From contig JARYGU010000013.1 in assembly GCA_033795365.1 (NCBI GenBank), positions 62,001 to 126,000 of the forward strand: 64,000 bases of DNA, written 5' to 3'. A program made the translations under genes and the position numbers. Source of the DNA: JARYGU01 sp033795365. Its GTDB lineage: Bacteria; Pseudomonadota; Alphaproteobacteria; Rhizobiales; Rhizobiaceae. Below, in pieces: positions 57,277 to 64,000 of the stretch; the first letter of the stretch is position 1, and the number at the start of each line of letters is the position of its first letter. The notes beneath the pieces are model-generated. The model saw only the letters and a list, made by a program, of their open reading frames with translations. It was not told where the DNA came from and ran no database searches.

Positions 57277-57562
57277 CATCTTGTCCTCATGTGCTGCCGG
57301 TCATTCCGCCGCCGGATGGGCGCAGATCATGATCGGCTGGCAATTCGTGACGTATCATGGGCAAGACAACGGGAGGCTTCCTATTCGAAATATGCCGCCG
57401 TCTTCTAGATCGGCGCTCGAAGCATCCTGCAATCCTGCCCCATGACAGGCCATCAGTTGATTCCGCAGGTCCGGCCCATCCGGTCTGCTGGACATTTTTC
57501 CGTTCCGGGCAGAGGCGCCAGAAGCGGCACGTACGGGTAACGGTTGACGCGGACTGGTCCGC

Positions 57563-57602
57563 AAAAAGACCGGCGGGCGCATCCCGAAGGAGCGCCCGCC
57601 GG
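57563..57602 (-). terminator. Intrinsic terminator after rpsO
   Basis: CCGGCGGGCGC / GCGCCCGCCGG, a perfect 11-bp stem with an 11-nt loop, followed on the minus strand by TCTTTTT, 6 nt past the rpsO stop. The rest of the 332-bp rpsO-pnp gap should hold the pnp promoter and leader; I see no clear elements there. Confidence 0.88.
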
Positions 57603-57608
57603 AAAAAC

Positions 57609-57878
57609 TCAGCGGCGAATGCCCAGGGAGGCAATCAGCTTGCTGTAACGAGCTTCGTCTTTCTTCTTGAGGTAATCAAGAAGCGAACGGCGGCTTGAAA
57701 CCATCGTCAGCAGGCCACGGCGGGAATGGTTATCCTTCTTGTGGCCCTTGAAGTGTTCGGTCAGGTTGTTGATGCGCTCGGTCAGGATCGCAACCTGGAC
57801 TTCCGGAGAACCGGTGTCGCCTTCTGCGACTGCATATTCCTTGATCAGCGCAGCCTTGCGCTCAGCAGTGATCGACAT
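57609..57878 (-). CDS. rpsO: 30S ribosomal protein S15
   Basis: Primary 16S rRNA-binding protein of the small subunit, 89 residues as in E. coli. The family core is EGDTGSPEVQVAILTERINNL, LTEHFKGHKKDNHSRRGLL and RRSLLDYLKKKDEARYSKLI. AAGGATC lies ahead of ATG 57878, and the upstream frame is not conserved. It is between the HRxxN kinase gene and pnp on the same strand and has a very strong terminator. Confidence 0.97.
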   Translation of the reverse strand: MSITAERKAALIKEYAVAEGDTGSPEVQVAILTERINNLTEHFKGHKKDNHSRRGLLTMVSSRRSLLDYLKKKDEARYSKLIASLGIRR

Positions 57879-58050
57879 CGGATGATCCTTTCTTGAATGG
57901 AGGACTTGGGTCGCCAATAGCCGGGATGCCGTCCAGCAATGGCCGTGAATGCAAACGGGCAACACCCGATGCTGGCGGTGCCTATAAACTATTCAGCCGG
58001 GAAAGGAAAGGGGGCGCCCGGAGGTGCTGTTTCCGGCGCAACCCGCCTGC

Positions 58051-59775
58051 CTATTTGGCAGTATCTTCGTCCGGCGGATTGCCGGATCTCAGCTTTTCCT
58101 GGGGAATTCTCACGGTCCATTCTATGCCGTCCGGATGCATCGTCCGATCGAGCGAGGCGCTGAGAGCCATGCCGAGCATGCGCTCGAGCACCAGGCTTCC
58201 GAAGCCCTTCCGCTCGGAGGAAAGCGTCTCGGGGGTTATATCTGCACCGCGCTCGCGCCAGACCATCACGAGGTTTTCGCCTTCCCGCCACCAGTTCAGG
58301 TTCACCGTACCGATGCTGTTGGCAAAAGCACCGTATTTAGTGGCATTGGTCGACAGTTCGTGAAGCGCCATGCCGAGCGTCTGGGAAGTCTGGCTGTCCA
58401 GCAGGACAGGGGGCCCTTCTATGCGGACTCGATCCGGCTGGTCGGGGGTGAAGGGCTTGAGCTGGTTGCGCGCGAGCTCTGCCAGATCGACACCCTGCGC
58501 CGCGTTGGCGATCATGAGATCGGTAGAGCGCGCAAGCCCGGCTACCCGCTTGCGGAAGGCCTCGGCGAAATCGGCCGCGGAGTCCGCATTGCCTGCCGAC
58601 TGGTTCAGCATCGCCTGGATGACCGTGAGCTGGTTCTTGGAGCGATGCGCCACCTCACGCATCAGAAACCGCACCTCGTTCTCCGCTTTCACCCGGGCGT
58701 CCGCCGCTTCCGACAGCGCCTTCGAAACCGTCTCCAGTTCCGAAATCACGTATTTTCGCGGCGCGATGCGCTCCCCCAGCCCCAGCAGGCGGGCATCGTA
58801 GGCAAGGAGACGAACGTCACGCGAAACGACGCGCGCTATGGCGAAAGCGCTCAATCCGACGAAAACGGCAAAGACCGAGCCGCCGACTACCAGCCAGATG
58901 AGGGACGATAAGGCCGGCGCCTGGACATCGGCCGCCTTGGCCCACGCGATCATCTTCCAGCCCGTGAGCGCCGAGAACTCGGTGACGACCTGATAACTAA
59001 CGCCTTCATTGACGACGGCCCCGACGCCCAGTCGCAAGGACGGCACCACCTGCAGGAAGAATGGCTTTCCGGCTCCTTCCGCGACATCGCTGGAGACGAT
59101 GATGTGCCCCTTCTGATCGAGAACGGCCGCGTTCCAGCCCGGCGAAAGGATATCTCTGTTGACGGCCTTGGTGAGGCTGTCGGCATTCTGCGTGAGCGTC
59201 AGCAAGACCTGCTTGCCGGAGTTCAGCCGCACCGGCATGTAGACGTTGAAAACCCATTTGTTCGCCGTTCGTCCGAAGAACAGATCGGAGACGAGGCGGT
59301 CGCCGCGCTGCAATGCGAGCCTAGCAGACTCCTTGTCCGACGTCGGGCCAAGGACGGTGCCATAGGGGACGCGGGTGTTCAGGAGCTGGTTGAGATCGCC
59401 GTCGATCACCAGAAAATGGGAATCCAGGCCTTGCAGCGCCTTTGCCGCCTGGGCATGGAGCGAAGCATAGTCTTCCGATTGAAGGCTTTCCGACGTCGAA
59501 AGGAAATTCAACGTCGTGTACATCCCGGAAATCTCCCGCTCTACCACACGGCTGACGGCGCCGGTCGAGGTTCTAAGCAGAGATTCGAAAATACGCTCCT
59601 GCGCCTGGTTGGTACGATGAAGAACGATGATCGCGAAAATGAAGGCCGGTATGACCGCGACGAGAATGAGGCATACCAAATAGAACGCAACAGGATGCCG
59701 AATCCGGCTTCGCCAGTTCGCCCCCCCGTTCTTGCCATCCGAGGCGGCTTTCCCGCCCGTCGTCGTGATCGTCAA
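58051..59775 (-). CDS. HWE/HisKA_2-type sensor histidine kinase (HRxxN)
   Basis: Membrane sensor of 574 residues. TM1 is about 31-52 (YLVCLILVAVIPAFIFAIIV), a periplasmic dCache-like sensor about 53-285, TM2 about 290-315. The kinase core has the phospho-acceptor in VAHRSKNQLTVIQAML (His377, HRxxN), an N box LHELSTNATKYGA and the HWE-type W-x-E in MVWRERG (506-508), then GFGSLVLERML. No receiver is fused. Kinases of this family feed the PhyR-NepR-EcfG general stress cascade or stand-alone receivers. It lies between truB and rpsO with 156- and 172-bp gaps and is probably its own unit. Confidence 0.85.
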   Translation of the reverse strand: MTITTTGGKAASDGKNGGANWRSRIRHPVAFYLVCLILVAVIPAFIFAIIVLHRTNQAQERIFESLLRTSTGAVSRVVEREISGMYTTLNFLSTSESLQSEDYASLHAQAAKALQGLDSHFLVIDGDLNQLLNTRVPYGTVLGPTSDKESARLALQRGDRLVSDLFFGRTANKWVFNVYMPVRLNSGKQVLLTLTQNADSLTKAVNRDILSPGWNAAVLDQKGHIIVSSDVAEGAGKPFFLQVVPSLRLGVGAVVNEGVSYQVVTEFSALTGWKMIAWAKAADVQAPALSSLIWLVVGGSVFAVFVGLSAFAIARVVSRDVRLLAYDARLLGLGERIAPRKYVISELETVSKALSEAADARVKAENEVRFLMREVAHRSKNQLTVIQAMLNQSAGNADSAADFAEAFRKRVAGLARSTDLMIANAAQGVDLAELARNQLKPFTPDQPDRVRIEGPPVLLDSQTSQTLGMALHELSTNATKYGAFANSIGTVNLNWWREGENLVMVWRERGADITPETLSSERKGFGSLVLERMLGMALSASLDRTMHPDGIEWTVRIPQEKLRSGNPPDEDTAK

Positions 59776-59931
59776 CCGGCCACCCTTTCCGCGTTGGCGT
59801 CATCCTTCCGGCCGATCAGCAAGATCGTCCGCCCCCCGATTTTCACCAAACCGATTGCGGCCATAAAGCCGCGACCGGGCGGTGAAATCAAGACACTACC
59901 GATTTCATTCGAATATCGCAGTCTCGATTTG

Positions 59932-60867
59932 CTAGCCGGCAAAGACACGCCGCGGCCTGAACTCCCCGCCACCGATATCGCCGATGGCGACGAGCTTGCC
60001 CCGCGCCGTCGCATAAGCTTCGTCCGCCGACACCGGTGCATCCCGCCCGCGCAGGATGATCGGGTTGCCCATGCGCAGTCGAAGGGCCTGATCATCGCTG
60101 ACGGCGATCTGCGGCAAGCCGGACAACGCCTCTCCCGTATCGATCAGGAAGGCATCGAGAGCCGCCAGCCTGTCGGCCTCCTCCTCTATCGTCTCCAGCG
60201 CCACGAGATCGGCAAGCGGCACCATATCCTCTTCGGCAAAAGGCGCGACGAAGGTCCGGCGCAGCTCGGAAACATGCCCGAAGCAACCGAGATCCCGGCC
60301 GAAGTCCCGCGCGAGGGCGCGCACATAGGTACCCTTGCCGCACTCCACCTCGAACCGGGCGGAATTCTCATCCGGGCAGCCGATGAGGGTCAGCCTGTGG
60401 ATCTCCACCTCGCGCGACGGGATCTCCACGACCTCTCCCTCGCGTGCCAGGTCGTAGGCACGCTCGCCGCTGATCTTGATTGCGGAGAATTGCGGGGGCA
60501 CCTGAAGGATGATTCCGGTATAGCGGGGCAGGAGCTCTTGAATAGCTTCCGGCGACGGACGGACGACAGAGGAGCGGATGACTTCCCCTTCGAGATCGTC
60601 GGTGGAACGCTCTTCACCCCATGTCACGGTGAACTCGTAGATCTTGCGGCCATCCATCACATAGGGAACCGTCTTGGTCGCATCTCCAAGAGCGATCGGC
60701 AGCATGCCCGAAGCGAGCGGATCGAGCGTGCCGGCGTGGCCGGCCTTCTGCGCTTTGAACAGCCACTTGATCTTGGAAACGGCCTCGGTCGAACCGAAGT
60801 CGAACGGCTTGTCGAGGATAAGCCACCCGGAAATCGGACGGCCTTTGGGCTTGCGTGGTTTGGACAT
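59932..60867 (-). CDS. truB: tRNA pseudouridine-55 synthase
   Basis: Forms pseudouridine 55 in the T loop of tRNAs. The protein has 311 residues (E. coli 314). The catalytic aspartate is Asp49 in KAGHAGTLDPLASGMLP, with IYEFTVTWGEERSTDDLEGE, a VPPQFSAIKISGERAYDLAR segment and a CGKGTYVRALARDFG motif. A short C-terminal PUA-like region follows. It starts 11 bp after rbfA, in the conserved infB-rbfA-truB order. Confidence 0.95.
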   Translation of the reverse strand: MSKPRKPKGRPISGWLILDKPFDFGSTEAVSKIKWLFKAQKAGHAGTLDPLASGMLPIALGDATKTVPYVMDGRKIYEFTVTWGEERSTDDLEGEVIRSSVVRPSPEAIQELLPRYTGIILQVPPQFSAIKISGERAYDLAREGEVVEIPSREVEIHRLTLIGCPDENSARFEVECGKGTYVRALARDFGRDLGCFGHVSELRRTFVAPFAEEDMVPLADLVALETIEEEADRLAALDAFLIDTGEALSGLPQIAVSDDQALRLRMGNPIILRGRDAPVSADEAYATARGKLVAIGDIGGGEFRPRRVFAG

Positions 60868-60878
60868 GGTGTTTTCGG

Positions 60879-61286
60879 TTACTCGTCGCTATCGCCGCCG
60901 TCGTCGAGATCGCGTGCGACTTCGGGCGACCGCAGGAGTTCGTCGATCTTCTTGTAATTGTCGAAGCTGGTATCGTCGCGGAAGCGCACATCCGGCATGT
61001 ATTTCATCTGGCGCAGCTGCGGCCCGAGGCGACCGCGGATGAATTTCGCATTGCGATTCAGCGCTTCGATAACGGCGTCGTGGTCGGAGACCCCCAGCGG
61101 CGTCACATAGGCGGTCGCATGCTTCAGGTCGGGCGACATGCGCACCTCGGATATGGAAATCACCGTCTTCTCGAGCAATGGATCGCGGATCTCGCCGCGC
61201 TGAAGCACCTGCGTGATTGCCGCGCGCACCTGCTCGCCCACGCGCAGCATGCGCTGTGAGGGAGCGGAAGAAGTCGCCTTTGCCAT
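60879..61286 (-). CDS. rbfA: Ribosome-binding factor A
   Basis: KH-like 30S maturation factor of 135 residues. Core features are SQRMLRVGEQVRAAITQVLQRGE, TVISISEVRMSPDLKHATAYVTPLG (in parts), FIRGRLGPQLRQMKYMPDVRFRDDTSFDNYKKIDELL with the family's V-P-x-L-x-F-like element as MPDVRFRDD. The C-terminal end is acidic. ATG 61286 has AAGGTGAG ahead and is preferred over the GTG two codons earlier. An intrinsic terminator-like hairpin separates it from infB. Confidence 0.94.
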   Translation of the reverse strand: MAKATSSAPSQRMLRVGEQVRAAITQVLQRGEIRDPLLEKTVISISEVRMSPDLKHATAYVTPLGVSDHDAVIEALNRNAKFIRGRLGPQLRQMKYMPDVRFRDDTSFDNYKKIDELLRSPEVARDLDDGGDSDE

Positions 61287-61299
61287 ATTCACTCACCTT

Positions 61300-61335
61300 A
61301 AAAAAATGCGAGCGCCGAAGCTCTCCGGCGCCCGC
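61300..61335 (-). terminator. Terminator-like hairpin between infB and rbfA
   Basis: On the minus strand GCGGGCGCCG and CGGCGCTCGC form a 10-bp stem with one G-U pair and an 8-nt loop, directly followed by A and seven T residues, then the rbfA ribosome-binding site AAGGTGAG. The arms are at 61326-61335 and 61308-61317. It is 24 nt past the infB stop. Confidence 0.75.
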
Positions 61336-61358
61336 AGGATATGGAACCGTACCGGCCC

Positions 61359-63995
61359 TTACAGCGTACGCGTCACATGCTCCACGCGGAAGCATTCGAT
61401 CGTGTCGCCGGCGCGGATGTCCTCGTAGTTCTCGAAGGCCATGCCGCATTCCTGGCCGGCATTGACTTCCGCGACCTCGTCCTTGAAGCGCTTGAGCGTC
61501 TTGAGCTTGCCTTCGTGGATGACGACGTTGTCGCGAACCAGGCGCACGCCCACCCCACGCTCGACCTTGCCCTCGGTGACACGGCAACCCGCGACCTTGC
61601 CGACCTTGGTGATGTTGAACACCTCCAGGATCTCGGCATTGCCGAGGAAGGTTTCGCGCCGCTCCGGCGAGAGCAGGCCCGACATCGCCGCCTTCACGTC
61701 ATCCACGAGGTCGTAGATGATGTTGTAGTAGCGGATCTCGATGCCTTCGCGTTCGGCAAGTTGGCGGGCCTGCGCATTGGCACGGACGTTGAAGCCGATG
61801 ATCGCGGCGTTCGATGCCTCGGCAAGCGAGATGTCGGACTCGGTGATGCCGCCTGCGCCCGAATGGACGATGCGGGCGCGAACCTCGTCGGTTCCGAGCT
61901 TTTCCAGCGCGCCGGCAATGGCTTCGATCGAGCCCTGCACATCGCCCTTGATGACCAGCGGGAACTCCTTCATGCCGGAGGTCTGAAGCTGGCTCATCAT
62001 CTGCTCGAGCGAGCCGCGCGAACCGGACTGGCGGGCCACCTGCTTCTCGCGGGCGAGGCGCTGGCGATACTCGGAGATCTCGCGGGCACGGCTTTCGCTT
62101 TCGACGACGGCGAACTTGTCGCCGGCTGCCGGGGTTCCGGAAAGACCGAGAACCTCGACCGGCATGGACGGGCCTGCTTCCTTGACGTGCTCGCCCTTGT
62201 CGTTGACGAGCGCGCGCACGCGGCCCCACTGGTCGCCGGCAACAATGATCTGGCCGGGCGTCAGCGTGCCCTTCTGGACGAGCACCGTGGCGACGGCGCC
62301 ACGGCCACGGTCGAGTTCGGCCTCGACCACGGTGCCTTCGGCGGTGCGGTTCGGATTGGCCTTGAGATCGAGGATTTCCGACTGCAGCAGGATCGCTTCG
62401 AGAAGCTTGTCCAGGTTGGCACCGGTTTTGGCCGAAACCTCGACGTCGAGCACTTCGCCGCCCATCGATTCCACGAAGACCTCATGCTGGAGGAGCTGCG
62501 TGCGGACCTTCTGCGGATCGGCTGTCGGCTTGTCGATCTTGTTGATCGCCACGATGATCGGAACGTTCGCCGCCTTGGCGTGGTTGATCGATTCGATCGT
62601 CTGCGGCATCACGCTGTCGTCGGCCGCGACCACGAGGATCGCGATATCGGTTGCCTGGGCGCCGCGGGCGCGCATCGCCGTGAAGGCGGCGTGGCCGGGC
62701 GTGTCGATGAAGGTGATCTTCTGACCGTTCTGCTCGACCTGATAGGCGCCGATATGCTGCGTGATGCCACCGGCTTCGCCGGCAACCACATTGGCGTGGC
62801 GGATGGCGTCGAGCAGCGAGGTCTTGCCGTGGTCGACATGGCCCATGATCGTGACGATCGGCGGACGCGGAAGCATTTCGGCATCGGCATCGGCGACGTT
62901 GAAGATGCCTTCCTCGACATCCGATTCCGAGACGCGCTTGACCGTATGGCCGAATTCGCCGGCAATAAGCTCGGCCAGATCGGCATCGATCAGGTCGCCG
63001 GGTTTCATCATCTGGCCTTCCTTCATCAGGAACTTGATGACGTCCACCGCACGTTCGGACATGCGCTGCGAGAGTTCCTGGATCGTGATGGTCTCGGGAA
63101 GGACGACTTCGCGGGAGATCTTCTCGCGGGTCTCCTGCATCATCGAGCGCTTGAACTTTTCCTGGCGGCGGCGCATTGCCGACAGCGAGCGGCCGCGCGG
63201 AGTTCCATCCTCGTCGACTGCTGCGGTTGTCAGTGTCAGCTTGCCCTGACGGCGGCCTTCGTCGCCCTTCGGGCGGGCAGGTGCCTTTGCCGGTTCCGGA
63301 CGAACGACCTTTCCGCGCGACGGGCCTGCACCGCGGGCGCCGCGTTCCTCATCCTCTTCCAGTTCCGGACGCCGGCCGCGGCCTGGGACTGCCGCGGGCG
63401 CCGGAGCGGCGGCGCTTCCCGGACGGTCCGGCTGCGGACGCTGCTCGACCGGGCGGGCGACTGCGGGTGCCGCAGGCGCTTCCACAACCGGCGCTTCCTG
63501 TTCGACGATACCGGCGGCGCGGCGTTCGGCCTCTTCCTTCTCGCGAAGGAGGCGGGCTTCCTCTTCGGCCTTGCGGCGCGCTTCTTCCTCAACCTTGCGG
63601 CGTGCCTCTTCCTCGGCGCGCTGGCGCGCTTCCTCGGCGTCACGCACCTGAGCTTCGGCAAGCGCCCTGCGGCGTGCCTCGATCTCGTCGGCGGAAAGCT
63701 GGTTCAGCACCACGCCGACACGCGGGCGGTTCTGCTCCTGCGGGCGCGGCGGCGGAGAAGGCTGGCGCGCAGCCACGGGCTCCGGCGCACGCGCAACCGG
63801 CGTCACCGGCGCGGCCTGCGGCCGTTCGTCCTCGGGGCGGGAAATGCGGCGTTTGCGGGTCTCGACCACGACAGCCTTCGTGCGGCCACGGCCCATGTCC
63901 TGACGCACCGTTCCCTGCTGAACCCCGGAGGGCTTCAGGGTCAGCGTCTTCTTGCCTGCCACGCTGATCGTCTTGTCGTCGTTGTTATCGGTCAT
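61359..63995 (-). CDS. infB: Translation initiation factor IF-2
   Basis: GTPase that places initiator tRNA on the 30S subunit, 878 residues. An N-terminal alphaproteobacterial extension of about 290 residues includes a strongly charged A/E/R coiled coil (EEARRKVEEEARRKAEEEAR) and proline-rich tracts. The IF2_N-like element (LPETITIQELSQRMSERAVD) precedes the G domain: G1 GHVDHGKTSLLDAIR, G2 GGITQHIGAY, G3 DTPGHAAF, G4 NKIDKP, G5 SAKTG; domains II-IV follow and end GDTIECFRVEHVTRTL. The ATG at 63995 lies five bases from the window edge, so upstream nusA-type genes are outside view. Confidence 0.96.
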   Translation of the reverse strand: MTDNNDDKTISVAGKKTLTLKPSGVQQGTVRQDMGRGRTKAVVVETRKRRISRPEDERPQAAPVTPVARAPEPVAARQPSPPPRPQEQNRPRVGVVLNQLSADEIEARRRALAEAQVRDAEEARQRAEEEARRKVEEEARRKAEEEARLLREKEEAERRAAGIVEQEAPVVEAPAAPAVARPVEQRPQPDRPGSAAAPAPAAVPGRGRRPELEEDEERGARGAGPSRGKVVRPEPAKAPARPKGDEGRRQGKLTLTTAAVDEDGTPRGRSLSAMRRRQEKFKRSMMQETREKISREVVLPETITIQELSQRMSERAVDVIKFLMKEGQMMKPGDLIDADLAELIAGEFGHTVKRVSESDVEEGIFNVADADAEMLPRPPIVTIMGHVDHGKTSLLDAIRHANVVAGEAGGITQHIGAYQVEQNGQKITFIDTPGHAAFTAMRARGAQATDIAILVVAADDSVMPQTIESINHAKAANVPIIVAINKIDKPTADPQKVRTQLLQHEVFVESMGGEVLDVEVSAKTGANLDKLLEAILLQSEILDLKANPNRTAEGTVVEAELDRGRGAVATVLVQKGTLTPGQIIVAGDQWGRVRALVNDKGEHVKEAGPSMPVEVLGLSGTPAAGDKFAVVESESRAREISEYRQRLAREKQVARQSGSRGSLEQMMSQLQTSGMKEFPLVIKGDVQGSIEAIAGALEKLGTDEVRARIVHSGAGGITESDISLAEASNAAIIGFNVRANAQARQLAEREGIEIRYYNIIYDLVDDVKAAMSGLLSPERRETFLGNAEILEVFNITKVGKVAGCRVTEGKVERGVGVRLVRDNVVIHEGKLKTLKRFKDEVAEVNAGQECGMAFENYEDIRAGDTIECFRVEHVTRTL

Positions 63996-64000
63996 TCCGT

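Noticed and set aside
55324..57408. Long plus-strand open frame of 694 codons opposite pnp
   Set aside because: It mirrors the pnp coding frame; high GC leaves antisense frames open. Its product is D/R-rich without family motifs, while pnp is unmistakable.

Overview
The window is a GC-rich alphaproteobacterial chromosome segment, most like Sinorhizobium/Ensifer or a close member of the Rhizobiaceae. The evidence is the complete fructose transport locus frcB-frcC-frcA-frcK with a divergent ROK regulator, a class II EPSP synthase almost identical in layout to the Agrobacterium CP4 enzyme, an Irr regulator beside fabA-fabB-fabI, BA14K and TIGR02300 family proteins, and repeated promoters of the EcfG/RpoE2 general-stress type. 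The genus is an inference; no search was run. I see no insertion sequence, prophage, integron or CRISPR array.

Left part (1-18 kb): a truncated cyclopropane fatty acid synthase, a group III truncated haemoglobin, a DMT exporter, an OmpA lipoprotein, then a possible acetyl-polyamine cluster (acetylpolyamine amidohydrolase, GNAT acetyltransferase, XRE-cupin regulator, divergent MFS transporter). After lepA come a ccdAB toxin-antitoxin module with a likely autoregulatory operator, a GFA/CENP-V-like protein, and a divergent pair of a PPOX-family flavoprotein and a MocR-type regulator sharing a promoter region with three direct repeats. A methyltransferase and a periplasmic PaoABC-type molybdenum aldehyde oxidoreductase with an AraC regulator follow.

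Stress island (18-27 kb): a four-helix membrane protein, a YciF-like ferritin-fold protein, a small acidic protein, and a di-haem cytochrome with a DUF4142 protein each lie behind a GGAAC-N18-TT element. The same element precedes a Crp/Fnr regulator at 26.2 kb and a 57-residue protein at 46.9 kb. tRNA-Leu(CAG), a phosphohexomutase, BA14K, SelW-like, DoxX and receiver-like genes are interspersed.

Middle (27-42 kb): pyrC, the frc locus, the carboxy(nor)spermidine dehydrogenase and decarboxylase pair for polyamine synthesis, a 2-hydroxyacid dehydrogenase, a short RNase D, and two long unrecognised proteins, the second apparently translationally coupled to a 51-codon ORF.

Right part (42-64 kb): core genes aroA-cmk-rpsA (minus strand), TIGR02300, tRNA-Ala(GGC), a DUF218 gene broken by a one-base shift in a G run, irr, fabA-fabB-fabI, a cytoplasmic-looking subtilase followed by a stand-alone propeptide-like protein (the most unusual pairing here), and the translation/RNA cluster infB-rbfA-truB, an HRxxN sensor kinase, rpsO, pnp and an rsmC-like methyltransferase.
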